64,000 bases of DNA, from NCBI GenBank assembly GCA_903870245.1, contig CAIQCB010000013.1, forward strand, positions 1 to 64,000, written 5' to 3'. The notes under the pieces were generated by a model. The model made no database searches. It was not told where the DNA came from and was given only the letters and a program-made list of their open reading frames with translations. Positions 44,488 to 55,475 of the stretch are shown in pieces (position 1 is the first letter of the stretch; each line of letters begins with the position of its first letter). Origin of the DNA: an uncultured Methylocystaceae bacterium. Its GTDB lineage: Bacteria > Pseudomonadota > Alphaproteobacteria > Rhizobiales > Beijerinckiaceae. The translations under genes were made by a program, and so were the position numbers.

Positions 44488-45393
44488 TCAGGGACCCTTG
44501 TATTCAGGGGCCGTTTGCGTCGGGCCGAAGATGAACTGCGAGGGATCGCGCCCGATCGATTGCAGGGTTTTATCCAGCGTGTTGACCGCCTTGCGTCCGT
44601 CGGCGGCGAGCGACTGATATTCCTTCAGGCCGCTTGCAGAAAATTTGTTCAGATTGGCCGATGCGTTGGCGATCTCCGCCGTGATCTGACGGAGTTTTTG
44701 AGGATCGAGGGCTTTCAGGGTCTGCTCGCCGGTCGCGAGGAATTTTTCGAGCTTGAGGGCGGCCGGCTTCAGCGAGTGGGCCGCTTCCGAGACATCCTTG
44801 ATCGCCGCCGAAATGTTTTGGGAGTTGTCGGCAAGAGCTTTCGAGAATGTCTCGGCGTTTTTGATGGTGGCGCTCAGCGGCTCCGCATTCTGATCGAGAA
44901 ACCTATCAAGTTTGAGCAAAAGCTCCGCCGACTTCGTCGATAGTTGCTGCGCGTTGCCAAGCAGATTCTGAATGTCGGAGCGTTCAGCCCGGATCTGGGG
45001 ATAGGCTTCGCCCGGCGCGGCGGCCAGCTCGGGGGCGCCCGGCGTTCCGCCGACCAGCAAAACATCGGCCACGCCGGTGAAGCCGCGAGTCTCCAGGCGC
45101 GCCTGGGTGTTGGTTTTGACGGGCGCGCCGCCGTCGACACGGATCAACGCTTCGACCTTGCTGGGGTCGCGCTTGTCGATTTGCAGCCGCGTCACCTCGC
45201 CAACCTTCAGGCCGTTGAAGAGCACCGAGGAGCCCTGCGAAAGGCCCGAGACCGACCCTGAGAACACAATCTGGTAGAATTGTTGTTTACCGATCTTGCT
45301 GGGGCCGGAGAACCAGTAAACGAAGCCAAACGCCCCGAGGGCCATGGCGATCGTGAATAAGCCGATGAGGGCGTAATTGGCCCGGGTCTCCAT
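44488..45393 (-). CDS. MlaD family (MCE-domain) protein
   Basis: METRANYALIGLFTIAMALGAFGFVYWFSG...GLSQGSSVLFNGLKVGEVTRLQID. Confidence 0.92.
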   Translation of the reverse strand: METRANYALIGLFTIAMALGAFGFVYWFSGPSKIGKQQFYQIVFSGSVSGLSQGSSVLFNGLKVGEVTRLQIDKRDPSKVEALIRVDGGAPVKTNTQARLETRGFTGVADVLLVGGTPGAPELAAAPGEAYPQIRAERSDIQNLLGNAQQLSTKSAELLLKLDRFLDQNAEPLSATIKNAETFSKALADNSQNISAAIKDVSEAAHSLKPAALKLEKFLATGEQTLKALDPQKLRQITAEIANASANLNKFSASGLKEYQSLAADGRKAVNTLDKTLQSIGRDPSQFIFGPTQTAPEYKGP

Positions 45394-46232
45394 CAGGCGT
45401 CTCCACGCGCTGCGACGCCCGCCGTCAGCCGACTGCCGCGCACGCCATGGAAATAACTGCGCAACCAGGGATGGGACGACTCGATCAACTCCCGAAGCGG
45501 CCCGGCGGCGATCACCTTTCCGTCGCCCAGCGCCGCGACGCGATCGCAGATCGAGAACAGGCTATCGAGATCGTGGGTCACCATGAAGACTGTCAAGCCC
45601 AGAGTATGTTGGAGGGTCGCGATCAGTTCGTCGAAGTCTGCGGCGCCAATCGGATCGAGGCCGGATGTTGGCTCGTCGAGGAAAACAAGCTCGGGGTCAA
45701 GGGCCAGCGCCCGGGCCAGCGCCGCGCGCTTGACCATGCCGCCCGATAATTCTGACGGAAATTTGTCCGCAGCGTCGGGCCTGAGCCCGACAAGCTCGAT
45801 TTTGAGCATAGCGAGTTCGTCCATCAGACGCGGCGAGAGATCGCGCGTTTCCCGCATGGGCATCTGAATGTTCTGTTTCACGGTCAGCCCCGAGAATAGC
45901 GCCCCGTTCTGGAATAGCACCCCGCAGCGCTGTTCGAGCAATCTGCGCCGGTCCAGCGGCAAGTTGTCGCGATCCTCGCCAAAGATGCGGATGCTGCCGC
46001 CGCGCGCCGGCGTCAGGCCGAGAATGGCGCGCATCAGCACAGATTTTCCTTGCCCGGAGCCGCCGACAAAGCCGAGCACCTCGCCGCGATAGACGTCGAG
46101 ATCGAGCCCGTTCATGACGAGTTTGTCGCCAAAGCCAACGACAAGATCACGCACGCTGATGATGCTCTCGCGGTCCTCTGCAGGATTGGTCGACGTGGGG
46201 AATGGGGATGGCGTCGTCATGGGCCGCCTCAA
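45393..46232 (-). CDS. ABC transporter ATP-binding protein (MlaF-like)
   Basis: GGSGQGKSVLMRAILGLTPARGGSIRIFG, ELSGGMVKRAALARALALDPELVFLDEPTSGLDP. Confidence 0.93.
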   Translation of the reverse strand: MRRPMTTPSPFPTSTNPAEDRESIISVRDLVVGFGDKLVMNGLDLDVYRGEVLGFVGGSGQGKSVLMRAILGLTPARGGSIRIFGEDRDNLPLDRRRLLEQRCGVLFQNGALFSGLTVKQNIQMPMRETRDLSPRLMDELAMLKIELVGLRPDAADKFPSELSGGMVKRAALARALALDPELVFLDEPTSGLDPIGAADFDELIATLQHTLGLTVFMVTHDLDSLFSICDRVAALGDGKVIAAGPLRELIESSHPWLRSYFHGVRGSRLTAGVAARGDA

Positions 46233-47368
46233 TACTCGATTGAGGCGAAAAATATGGCGAAAAGACCGTCCAGCACGATCACCATGAAAATCGATTTGAC
46301 CACTGAGGCCGTCACCTGTCGGCCAAGAGACTCGGCCGAGCCGCGGGTGGCGAAGCCGTCCATGGTCGCGATCAGGCCGATCACCAGCGCCATGAACGGC
46401 GCCTTGATCTCGCCGACCAAAAACGTGCGCAGGGCGATGGCGCCCTTGAGAAGCGACAGGAAAGCCACCGGGCTGATGCCGCCGTAGGTCCAGGAGGTGA
46501 GCATGCCCCCGGCGAGCGCCGACATGTCGGCGATAAAGGTGAGGATCGGCAACGACAGAACCAGTGCGAGAATGCGCGGCAGGATCAGCACCTCTCCTGT
46601 CGAAAGGCCCATCACACTGAGCGCGTCGATTTCCTCGCGCATTTTCATCGAACCGATTTCGGCCGTGATCGCCGAACCAGATCTTCCGGCGACCATGATG
46701 GCCGTCAGAAGCACGCCCAGTTCGCGCAAGACCAGAATGCCGATGAGATTGACAGCGTAGCTGCTGGCTCCAAAGCGCTGGAGCTGGAAAATCCCTTGTT
46801 GTGCGACAATGCCGCCGACAAGGAAATTGATCAGCATAATGATCGGCGCGCTTCGCAGGCCCATGGTCTCCATGTGATACACAAGGGAGGTCAGGCGAAA
46901 CCGTGACGGCGCGACGACGACACGGACCAGGGTTGCGGCAAATTCGCCGAGAAAGCTCACGCCACGGTAAAATTCATTGCAACCGATGACGACCGATTCG
47001 CCAAGATCAGCGATCAGATCAAGCGTCAGGAGCGGCCTGGGACGCGATTTTGGCCCGAAATCGCGATAGGACGTCTCGTTGAGAAGCGTGAGATATTCAG
47101 CTCTCGCCCGATTGATCTCGACGTTCACTCCCGCCTCTGCGAGTTGACGACGGGCGCGATTGATCAACCATGCGCCTGCCGTATCGAGTCGCGTTACGCC
47201 GCCGAGATCAAGTGTGAGCGCCTGCGCCAGCTTTCCCCTGTCGACGATTTGCTGCGCCTTCGCCTCCAGTTGTCGCTGGGCGATCAGGGTCCAGTCGCCG
47301 ACGAGCGAAAGCCGCCGGTCGTTGGACGGCTCGACGTTCGGAGCATGAGGATCGGTTGGGTCGGCCAT
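46229..47368 (-). CDS. MlaE family lipid ABC transporter permease with N-terminal STAS domain
   Basis: STAS-like LTLDLGGVTRLDTAGAWLINRARRQL; MlaE GGIVAQQGIFQLQRFGASSYAVNLIGILVLRELGVLLTAIMVAGRSGSAITAEIGSMKMREEIDAL. Confidence 0.92.
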   Translation of the reverse strand: MADPTDPHAPNVEPSNDRRLSLVGDWTLIAQRQLEAKAQQIVDRGKLAQALTLDLGGVTRLDTAGAWLINRARRQLAEAGVNVEINRARAEYLTLLNETSYRDFGPKSRPRPLLTLDLIADLGESVVIGCNEFYRGVSFLGEFAATLVRVVVAPSRFRLTSLVYHMETMGLRSAPIIMLINFLVGGIVAQQGIFQLQRFGASSYAVNLIGILVLRELGVLLTAIMVAGRSGSAITAEIGSMKMREEIDALSVMGLSTGEVLILPRILALVLSLPILTFIADMSALAGGMLTSWTYGGISPVAFLSLLKGAIALRTFLVGEIKAPFMALVIGLIATMDGFATRGSAESLGRQVTASVVKSIFMVIVLDGLFAIFFASIEY

Positions 47369-47465
47369 GCCTCTCCCGGTAGGAGAAAGAAATCCATAAT
47401 CTCTTAACTTTATGATTACCCCCAAAGCAAATTTTGTGGCGACGTCGCCGCAGGGAGCGTGACAA

Positions 47466-48449
47466 GTGCAATTGGATATGGAGATCGCCTGCGAGTCTTT
47501 CCCGATCACGGGTCGTTTTGTCATCGCGCGTGGCGCCAAGACCGAAGCTCATGTTGTCCGCGTGATTCTGCGAGAAGGAGATCACATCGGTCATGGCGAA
47601 TGTGTGCCTTATGCGCGTTATGGCGAGAGCGTCGAAAGCGTCGTCGCTGCGATCGGGGCGCAGCGCATGGCCATTCAATCCGGCCTAGACCGACCGGCGT
47701 TGCAACGCCTGATGCCGCCGGGGGCCGCCCGCAACGCCGTCGATTGCGCGATGTGGGATCTTGAGGCCAAGCGCAGCGGTCGCCGCGCTTGGGTCGCCGC
47801 CGGTTTCCCGCGTCTGGCGTCGCTCGTCACAGCCTATACAATCTCCGTCGGGACGCCGGAGGAGATGCGCGCGTCGGCGTTGCTGGCCTCGAACCGACCG
47901 CTATTGAAGATCAAACTGGCCGGTCCCGGCGATCTCGAAAGATTGAGGGCCGTGCGCGCGGGCGCGCCGCATGCGACCCTGATCGTTGACGCCAATGAGT
48001 CCTGGGATGAGGCGACGCTCCCGGCGCAACTTGCCGCTTGCGCGGACAGCGGGGTTGCGTTGGTCGAGCAACCCCTGCCCGCCGGGCGGGACGAGATATT
48101 GGCCGAAATTCCGCGCCCGATCCCGATTTGCGCCGATGAAAGCGCGCATGATCGCGCGTCCCTGCCCGGGCTTGTCGGGCGTTACGACGCCGTCAACATC
48201 AAGCTCGATAAAACCGGCGGCCTCACCGAGGCGCTCGCTATGGCGCAGGCGGCCCGGGCCATGGGCTTCGAGGTCATGGCGGGTTGCATGGTCGGCACCT
48301 CCCTGTCCATGGCGCCGGCGACGCTGATCGGCCAGATGGCGGCCTTCGTCGATCTCGATGGACCGCTGCTTCTCGCGCACGACCGTGAGCCGGGGCTGCT
48401 TTACGAAGGCTCGACGCTGTCTCCGCCGCCGCCGGCGCTCTGGGGTTGA
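47466..48449 (+). CDS. dipeptide epimerase (L-Ala-D/L-Glu epimerase, enolase superfamily)
   Basis: LLKIKLAG, LIVDANESWDE, ALVEQPLPAGRDEIL, ICADES, NIKLDKTGGLTEAL; GTG 47466 or ATG 47478 start. Confidence 0.87.
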   Translation: MQLDMEIACESFPITGRFVIARGAKTEAHVVRVILREGDHIGHGECVPYARYGESVESVVAAIGAQRMAIQSGLDRPALQRLMPPGAARNAVDCAMWDLEAKRSGRRAWVAAGFPRLASLVTAYTISVGTPEEMRASALLASNRPLLKIKLAGPGDLERLRAVRAGAPHATLIVDANESWDEATLPAQLAACADSGVALVEQPLPAGRDEILAEIPRPIPICADESAHDRASLPGLVGRYDAVNIKLDKTGGLTEALAMAQAARAMGFEVMAGCMVGTSLSMAPATLIGQMAAFVDLDGPLLLAHDREPGLLYEGSTLSPPPPALWG

Positions 48450-48465
48450 GCGGTCCTGGGGCGTT

Positions 48466-48564
48466 TCCCGGCATGATTGAATCAAACCGGAGTTCTGAAT
48501 CTTTTGTTAGGTCACGCTTTCTTGCGCCGAACGGGTTTCCACTTCGGCGGAAAGCGCTCCTAGG
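48466..48564 (+). repeat. dispersed composite hairpin repeat, copy 3
   Basis: CCCGGCATGATTGAATCAAACCGGAGTTCTGAATCTTTTGTTAGGTCACGCTTTCTTGCGCCGAACGGGTTTCCACTTCGGCGGAAAGCGCTCCTAG. Confidence 0.85.
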
Positions 48565-48907
48565 GCTCCATTCCCTGTTTGACCGGCTCGCCGGCGCCCG
48601 CCCAGCCAAGAATGCCGCCGCTGTAGTGAGTGTCGGCGTCGGCCCGTCCGCCCGCCAGCGCTTTCTCCATCGCCGTCACCGACCTGCGGCCAGACCGGCA
48701 ATAAATCACGACCTTCTGACCGGCGCCGGGCGTCGGCAGCCGGGCCGCATCGAACGCCGAGAGCGGATTGAACAGCGCGCCAGCAATATGGCCGGCGGCG
48801 TATTCTTCCGCTTCGCGGACGTCAACGAGCAGAATCGCGCCATCGTTCAGGCCGGCTTTCAGATCGGCGAGGGCGATGTCGTGGAAGGGCGCCGGTGTCG
48901 TGGTCAT
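48560..48907 (-). CDS. rhodanese-like domain protein
   Basis: LVDVREAEEYAAGHIAGALFNPLS...KVVIYCRSGRRSVTAMEKAL. Confidence 0.93.
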   Translation of the reverse strand: MTTTPAPFHDIALADLKAGLNDGAILLVDVREAEEYAAGHIAGALFNPLSAFDAARLPTPGAGQKVVIYCRSGRRSVTAMEKALAGGRADADTHYSGGILGWAGAGEPVKQGMEP

Positions 48908-49088
48908 TTGCGAATGTCTCCCTCAATGCTCAAAGCAGTAGCGCCGGCGTCGCCCTGCGTCCAGACCACCGGGAAGTCCGGGCGAAACTTGATGACTCAT
49001 CCGGTCTCTTCCTTCTTTTCAAGCTCAAGATTAAGATTGACGCTATTGTCGGCAACACGCCCCGTGTCGTCGTCTGGAGCTATATTTC

Positions 49089-50855
49089 TTGCGATTACCG
49101 CATCTCTCAGGCCGTGGCGCGCCGGGCGGCTCTTTTCTGGCGGGGCGCGTTCCGCTGATTCGCCCGGGACCAGACGCCGCCGCGATTCTCGGATCAATCG
49201 GCGAGGTCCTGTATCAGTGGGACATCTCCACAGACAGACTGGACTGGGGACCAGGCCATGCCGCGGTTCTGGGACCGTTCGCCCGGCTGGACCTCTCGAC
49301 GGGCATGGCTTTTGGGTCATTGATTTCGGCGGGAAACGGATCTTCGCGCTACGACGCCCTTTTTCACGCCGTCGAACGCGATGAGGGTGCGGGCGTCGCC
49401 TACCAGCTTGTCTACGCCCTAGCGCCAATGCCCGGGATCGGCGCTTTGTCGCCGCTCTGGCTTGAGGACACCGGCAGATGGTTCGCCGGGGAGGATGGGC
49501 GTCCGTCCCGCGCGCAAGGCGTGTTGCGCGCCATTTCCACTTCGGGCGACGGCGCGCGCGTCCCGCCCGCTTCGCCAGGAGAGGATCCGCTGACGGGCCT
49601 GCCGGCGCGCGGCCAATTGTTGGCGGAGACCCAATCTTTTCTGGATCGAGCCGGTCGTCATCCTGAATTTGATCCGGGTCGCGGTCGCGGTCAGGATCCA
49701 GGTGACGGGCGTTTCGCGGTCATGCTGGCGACGATCGAAAATTTGTTCACGCTGAATCAGTCCTGCGGTTACGAAGCCGGCGAGGCGACGATTTCCGCCG
49801 TCGCCGGTCTTTTGCGGGCCAATGTGCGCGCGGGCGACGTCGTTGCCCGATACGCCGGCAATAAATTCGCCATGCTGCTGGCCAATTGCGGCGCCGAAGA
49901 AGCTGCGCTCGTTGGCGTCAGACTTTCCGCTCTCGTCTCCGCCGTCCCGTTCGAAACCGCCTTTGGCTGTCTTCCGGCGCGGATACGGCTTGGTTATGTG
50001 ATTGCGCCGCAGGGAGGGAGCGCGCCACAAACGCTTCTTTTGCGCGCCGAGGAGGCGCTGGACGCCGCTCGCGGCGTCCATGGGCGCGGCGTCGTCGCCT
50101 ACTCCCGCTCGCTGATGCGCGACGACGCCCGGTTACGCGTCCGCGACGCCGCCGATACGATCCTTTCGGCGCTGGCCGATGACCGGATCGACCTGGCGCT
50201 CCAGCCGGTGGTGCGTGCGCGCGACGGCGCCGTAGCCTTCCATGAGGCGTTACTGCGACTGCGATTGCCGGACGGCGACCTTGCGGCGCTTGAGGCTCTG
50301 TTGCCGGCGGCGGTCAAGGCGGGATTGATCAGGGCGCTTGACGACCGGGTGATGGCCCTGGTCTGTGCGCGGTTGTCTGTCGATCCGGCCTTGAGGATTT
50401 CGGTAAATTGCTCGCGCGACTCGATCGCCGCCGCCGACTGGATCGAGACGTTTACCGCCCGCATTGGCGCAATCCCTGGCCTCGGCGAAAGGCTGATCGT
50501 CGAGGTCACCGAAACCGGATTGATCGAAAACCTTGAGGCCATGCGGGCTGCGATCGTCGCATGCAAGCGACTTGGCGTTCGCGTGGCCATGGACGACTTC
50601 GGCGCCGGCCACAGTTCTTTCCGCGAATTGCGCAATCTTGGCTTCGATCTTGTCAAGATCGATGGCGATTTTATCCGCAATATCGCGCAATCGGCGGATG
50701 ATCGATTCTTCGTCAAAACGCTGGTCGATCTCGCCCGCCATCTCGGTCTGGAGATCGTCGCGGAATGGGTCGGCGACGAAGCCACGGCGCAGACGTTACG
50801 AGAGATGGGCGTCGATTATTTTCAGGGGGACTACTATGGCCGGGGCGCGCCCTAA
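49089..50855 (+). CDS. GGDEF/EAL domain protein, degenerate GGDEF (AGNKF) with likely active EAL
   Basis: VVARYAGNKFAMLLANCG; FHEALLRLRLPDG, VTETGLI, DDFGAGHSSFRELRNLGFDLVKIDGDFI, EIVAEWV; exact start uncertain. Confidence 0.85.
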   Translation: MRLPHLSGRGAPGGSFLAGRVPLIRPGPDAAAILGSIGEVLYQWDISTDRLDWGPGHAAVLGPFARLDLSTGMAFGSLISAGNGSSRYDALFHAVERDEGAGVAYQLVYALAPMPGIGALSPLWLEDTGRWFAGEDGRPSRAQGVLRAISTSGDGARVPPASPGEDPLTGLPARGQLLAETQSFLDRAGRHPEFDPGRGRGQDPGDGRFAVMLATIENLFTLNQSCGYEAGEATISAVAGLLRANVRAGDVVARYAGNKFAMLLANCGAEEAALVGVRLSALVSAVPFETAFGCLPARIRLGYVIAPQGGSAPQTLLLRAEEALDAARGVHGRGVVAYSRSLMRDDARLRVRDAADTILSALADDRIDLALQPVVRARDGAVAFHEALLRLRLPDGDLAALEALLPAAVKAGLIRALDDRVMALVCARLSVDPALRISVNCSRDSIAAADWIETFTARIGAIPGLGERLIVEVTETGLIENLEAMRAAIVACKRLGVRVAMDDFGAGHSSFRELRNLGFDLVKIDGDFIRNIAQSADDRFFVKTLVDLARHLGLEIVAEWVGDEATAQTLREMGVDYFQGDYYGRGAP

Positions 50856-50869
50856 AACGCGCTCCCGTC

Positions 50870-53695
50870 CTATCCCGTATTTCTCAAGCCCGCCGCGACG
50901 CCATTGATCGACATCAATATGCCTTCGCGGATTTCTTCATCGGTCTTGCCGGCGCGATAGCGGCGGATCAGTTCGATCTGCAAATAATTGAGCGGCGCGA
51001 TGTAGGGCACGCGCAGTCTGATGGATCGCGCCAGGGTCGGATTATCGGACAGACGCTCCTTCGTCCCGAGAATTTGCTCCAGGGCCTCGATCGCGCGCGC
51101 ATGCTCAGCCTCGATTTCACCAAATATTCGCGTCGCCAGCGCGCGATCCTCGACAAGCGCGGCATAGGCGCGGGCGATGGAGAAATCTGTTTTGGACAGG
51201 ATCATGTCGAGATTGGAGAGCAAGGACCGGAAAAAAGGCCATTCGGCGCTCATGCGACGCAAGAGCGCGACGCGCTGTTCCCTGTCCTGCGCCAGAAATC
51301 CGGCGATCGCCGAACCAAATCCATACCATCCGGGAAGCGCGACGCGCGACTGCGCCCAGGAGAAGCTCCAGGGTATGGCGCGCAGATCCTCGATGCGGCG
51401 CGTGGCTTTGCGCGAGGCCGGCCGCGAGCCAATGTTAAGAGCGGCGATTTCGGCGATCGGCGTCGCGGCGAAGAAATAATCGACAAACCCCTCGGTCCCG
51501 TAAACCAGGGCGCGATAGGCGTCCATGCTCGCCTGCGACAGTTCCGTCGCCGCGGCGAGAAACTCTTCCGGCGGCGCGCGATGCTGCGATAGCAGCGTCG
51601 CCTCCAGCGTCGCCGCGACCAGCAATTCAAGATTCACCCTGCCGATTTGCGGATTGGCGTATTTGGAGGCGATCACCTCTCCCTGCTCAGTGAGGCGAAT
51701 TTGTCCATTCACGGTGCCGGGCGGTTGCGCGAGAATGGCGTCGTAGCTCGGTCCGCCCCCGCGGCCGACCGTGCCGCCGCGTCCATGAAAGAGACGCATG
51801 AAGACATTTGGCATTGTAGAGAAAAATTCAGCAAGCGCCGTGGAGGTGCGGTAGAGTTCCCAGATGCTGGTGAAGATGCCCCCATCCTTGTTGCTGTCGG
51901 AATAGCCGAGCATGATGTCCTGCTGGCCGCCGGAGTTGACGACCAGTCTGGCGATTCCGGGCAAGGCGTAAAGTTCGCGCATGATAGGCGCGGCGTTTCG
52001 CAGATCTTCGATGGTTTCGAACAGCGGCGTGACGATCAGATCGGCGGCGGCCTGATCGGCGTCGCGCGGATCAAGCGTGCCGCGCATCAGGCCGCATTCC
52101 TTCTGTAACAGAAAGACTTCGAGCAGATCGCTGACCGTTTCGGTATGGCTGACGATGTAGTGTCGGATCGCTTCGTCGCCATAAAGCCGGCGCATCTCGG
52201 CGGCGCGCGCAACGATAGCGAGTTCGCTGGTCGTATCGGCGCTGTACGCGTGTCCCGACAAACGCACGGGGCGCGGATCGGCGAGCAGCTTGAGCAGTAG
52301 TTCCTGCTTGTCCTTTTCAGCAAGCGCGGCGTAATTCTCCGTCAGACGCGCTTCATGCAGCAGTTCGGCGATCGTTTCCTCGTGCCGGTCGGAGCTTTGC
52401 CGCAAATCAAGCGTCGCGAGATGGAAGCCGAAAACCTCAACGGCGCGGATCAAGGGCTCCAGTCGTTGCGTGGCGATCACCTCGCTGTGATGCACGCGCA
52501 GCGACTCGTCGATAATCACGAGATCCGCCAGCAAAGCCCAGGAATTGGCGTAGGGTTCGCCGGGCGCGACGGCGTGGCGCATCGCCTGTGCGCCGGTGAG
52601 TTTTTCCAGCGTCGCCGCCAGTCGCGAATAGACCCCGATCAGGGCGCGACGATAGGGTTCGTTGTCGCGATGCGGGTTGTCGTCGCCCGAGCGCGCCGCC
52701 AGTTCCTCCAGCGCCCGCGTCGCGCCGGCGTAGCGGCGCGAGATCGACAATTCGCCGCCGATTTCATGGATCTCGACGAGGTAATAGCGCAGCGCCGTTT
52801 CGCACTGCATTCGCATCGCGGTCGAAAGCGAGTCGGCAGTGACGTTGGGATTGCCGTCGCGATCGCCGCCGACCCATGCGCCCATACGCAGGAAGGGCGG
52901 CACGCGCAGGCCGTCAAGCCGCTGTTCGATATCGGTGTAAAGCCTGGGAATCTCGCGCAGGAAGGTCGAACGGTAATAGCTGAGCGAATTTTCGATTTCG
53001 TCGCGAACGGTCAGCCGCGTCTGTCGCAGCAGCTCCGTCTGCCAGAGTTGGGCGACTCGCGCGCGCAGCTGAGACTCGTTGGCCTGGAGATCCGATCGAC
53101 TTTTAAGCTGGCCACGCGCCTCCAGCAATTTGAAAATGGCGTGTTCCGTGTCGAGCAGGCTCTTGCGGCGGACTTCCGTTGGATGGGCCGTCAGCACCGG
53201 AGACACCCAGCCGCGCGACAGGGCGGCGGCGATTTTGCCGGAGCCGACGGCGGACTTGTGCAGATGCGCAAAGGATCGCGCCAGACTCGGTTCGCTCGTC
53301 GTCGCGCTGCCGCTCGCGGCCTGGGCTCGGGCGCGTTTTTGCACCGGATTGAGATCCTCGGCGATATTTGCGAGGTGCGAGAAGTAGCTGAACGCGCGAA
53401 TGACGGCGCCCGCCTCCTTGGCCGAGAGCGCCCGCAACAGCGTATCGAGTTTTGCCGGCGCCTCATGATCGAGATTGCGGCTGGCGGCGATGGAGAGCCG
53501 GCGGATCGTTTCGACCCGTTCGTAGGCTTCAGAACCTTCATGCTCGCGGATCGTATCGCCGAGCAGACGTCCCAGCAGACGAATATCCTCAGCAAGCGCA
53601 TGGTCGTCGGGACCAAGACCGGCTTCGGCCGGCAGGCCCGACGCCTCGGCGGTTTCGGGCTTTAGCCCTTGTTCAGATTTTGCCTCGACGGTCAT
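50870..53695 (-). CDS. ppc: phosphoenolpyruvate carboxylase
   Basis: [88 protein letters not shown]-terminus [14 protein letters not shown]. Confidence 0.97.
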   Translation of the reverse strand: MTVEAKSEQGLKPETAEASGLPAEAGLGPDDHALAEDIRLLGRLLGDTIREHEGSEAYERVETIRRLSIAASRNLDHEAPAKLDTLLRALSAKEAGAVIRAFSYFSHLANIAEDLNPVQKRARAQAASGSATTSEPSLARSFAHLHKSAVGSGKIAAALSRGWVSPVLTAHPTEVRRKSLLDTEHAIFKLLEARGQLKSRSDLQANESQLRARVAQLWQTELLRQTRLTVRDEIENSLSYYRSTFLREIPRLYTDIEQRLDGLRVPPFLRMGAWVGGDRDGNPNVTADSLSTAMRMQCETALRYYLVEIHEIGGELSISRRYAGATRALEELAARSGDDNPHRDNEPYRRALIGVYSRLAATLEKLTGAQAMRHAVAPGEPYANSWALLADLVIIDESLRVHHSEVIATQRLEPLIRAVEVFGFHLATLDLRQSSDRHEETIAELLHEARLTENYAALAEKDKQELLLKLLADPRPVRLSGHAYSADTTSELAIVARAAEMRRLYGDEAIRHYIVSHTETVSDLLEVFLLQKECGLMRGTLDPRDADQAAADLIVTPLFETIEDLRNAAPIMRELYALPGIARLVVNSGGQQDIMLGYSDSNKDGGIFTSIWELYRTSTALAEFFSTMPNVFMRLFHGRGGTVGRGGGPSYDAILAQPPGTVNGQIRLTEQGEVIASKYANPQIGRVNLELLVAATLEATLLSQHRAPPEEFLAAATELSQASMDAYRALVYGTEGFVDYFFAATPIAEIAALNIGSRPASRKATRRIEDLRAIPWSFSWAQSRVALPGWYGFGSAIAGFLAQDREQRVALLRRMSAEWPFFRSLLSNLDMILSKTDFSIARAYAALVEDRALATRIFGEIEAEHARAIEALEQILGTKERLSDNPTLARSIRLRVPYIAPLNYLQIELIRRYRAGKTDEEIREGILMSINGVAAGLRNTG

Positions 53696-53976
53696 GGGTG
53701 CTTGCGAGCCTCTCGGGTAAACGGCGTCACGCCGCAACAACTGGCAGGTGTAGAGCTGGCTTGTGTATAGCAGGCTTGAGGCCACTTTTCGAAAAGCTCC
53801 TTTTTGCCGCTCCCCGTGACCTCTCCCCCTGATCTCTCTCTTGGACGGCTTCCCCGGACCGCTCCCCTGGACTGTCGGACCATAGCCCTTGTTCGCGCCC
53901 CTCGCCCCGCTTATAGACCGACGCACACGTTCAAACGTTCAATCCGCCGCGCAGACGGCCCCGTTCCGGTCACGAC

Positions 53977-54468
53977 ATGCTTCAGCCCCTCGACACTATG
54001 GAAATCGCCCTTTTTCTGGGGCTTGGCGCTATTTTCGCCGCAGGATTGATTATTCTGTCGCGCTGGTCGAACACCCGACCGGCGCTGCTCGCCGCCTACG
54101 CCCTCGTCGCCGTCAGCTTTTTGTATGTGGGCTTCGCCACCAGCGCCGAGGAGGCGGGCACCTGGATCGGGTTCGAGATGACCGGAGTCGCCCTCTACGG
54201 CACGCTGGCGGGTTTATCGCTGATTGTATCGCCCTGGTTTGTCGTCGCCGGCCTCGCGCTGCATCCGATATGGGCGCTTTATGTGCATTACTATGGCGCC
54301 GGACGCGATTTCGCGCCGGGACCTTTCGTTTGGGCGACCGCGGGCTTCGACATCGCCGCCGCGCTTGTCGTTGCCTATCTGATCGTCACGGCCAAGGGAG
54401 CCGAGCGTTCCGCCGCAGCCCCGACCACCTCCAAATCCGCAGGCAAACGTAAGGGAGACGGCCGATGA
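53977..54468 (+). CDS. membrane protein of unknown function
   Basis: Four hydrophobic segments; overlaps start of bioB. Confidence 0.6.
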   Translation: MLQPLDTMEIALFLGLGAIFAAGLIILSRWSNTRPALLAAYALVAVSFLYVGFATSAEEAGTWIGFEMTGVALYGTLAGLSLIVSPWFVVAGLALHPIWALYVHYYGAGRDFAPGPFVWATAGFDIAAALVVAYLIVTAKGAERSAAAPTTSKSAGKRKGDGR

Positions 54469-55448
54469 ACGCCCCCGCCGATTTCAGCCTCCGACACGAT
54501 TGGACCATTGACGAGATCGTCGCATTGCACGATCTGCCGCTGCTCGATCTGATCGCCCGAGCCAACGCCGTCCATCGCCGCTTCCACGACGTCAACGACG
54601 TTCAGAAGGCGGCGCTGCTGTCGATCAAGACAGGCGGTTGTCCGGAGGATTGCGCCTATTGTCCGCAATCCGCGCATCACCGCGAGGTCAAGCTTGATCG
54701 CGTCGATCTGCTGGAGACCGGAGAAGTGCTGGCGGCGGCGAAAATGGCGAAGGACGCCGGAGCGGATCGCTTTTGCATGGGGGCGGCCTGGCGTTCGGCC
54801 CCCAAGGATAAACGTTTCGATGATGTGGTCCAGATGGTCCGCGGCGTGCGCGCGCTCGGCATGGAGGCCTGCGTCACGCTGGGGATGGTGACGCCCGATC
54901 AGGCGCAAAGGCTCGCCGGGGCGGGCCTCACCGCCTATAACCACAATCTCGATACCGGCCCCGAGTTTTACGGCGACATCATTTCCACCCGAACCTATCA
55001 GGATCGTCTCGACACGCTGAACGCGGTGCGTGACGCTGGCCTTGAGATGTGTTGCGGCGGCATCATCGGTATGGGCGAGAGCGTGCGCGATCGCGCTGGC
55101 ATGTTGCAGGTTCTGGCCGGGTTCGATCCGCATCCCGAAAGCGTGCCGATCAACACGCTGGTCGCCGTTGAGGGCACGCCGCTGGCGGCGCGCGACAAGG
55201 TTGATCCGCTCGATCTCGTCCGGATGATCGCCGCGACCCGCATCGTCATGCCAAAGGCGCGCGTGCGGCTCTCGGCCGGCCGTTCTTTCCTGAGCCGGGA
55301 GGGCCAAATTCTCTGTCTCGTCGCCGGCGCAAATTCGATTTTCTATGGCGAGAAGCTGCTGACCACCGCCAACGCCGTCGAGAACGAGGACGACGCGCTG
55401 TTTGCGGCGCTGGCGGGACGCGACTCTGGCGCGCATGCGGCTTCCTGA
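54465..55448 (+). CDS. bioB: biotin synthase
   Basis: [20 protein letters not shown] radical-SAM motif; [29 protein letters not shown]. Confidence 0.97.
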   Translation: MNAPADFSLRHDWTIDEIVALHDLPLLDLIARANAVHRRFHDVNDVQKAALLSIKTGGCPEDCAYCPQSAHHREVKLDRVDLLETGEVLAAAKMAKDAGADRFCMGAAWRSAPKDKRFDDVVQMVRGVRALGMEACVTLGMVTPDQAQRLAGAGLTAYNHNLDTGPEFYGDIISTRTYQDRLDTLNAVRDAGLEMCCGGIIGMGESVRDRAGMLQVLAGFDPHPESVPINTLVAVEGTPLAARDKVDPLDLVRMIAATRIVMPKARVRLSAGRSFLSREGQILCLVAGANSIFYGEKLLTTANAVENEDDALFAALAGRDSGAHAAS

Positions 55449-55475
55449 AGCGGATCGCCGTCGAAAGCGCCCGGC

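Noticed and set aside
49662-49705. GGTCGCGGTCGCGGTC low-complexity run within the GGDEF/EAL gene
   Set aside because: In-frame Gly-Arg linker between domains; ordinary coding low complexity.
52355-53665. 436-aa plus-strand ORF
   Set aside because: Antisense to ppc; Arg/Gln-rich composition without recognisable motifs.
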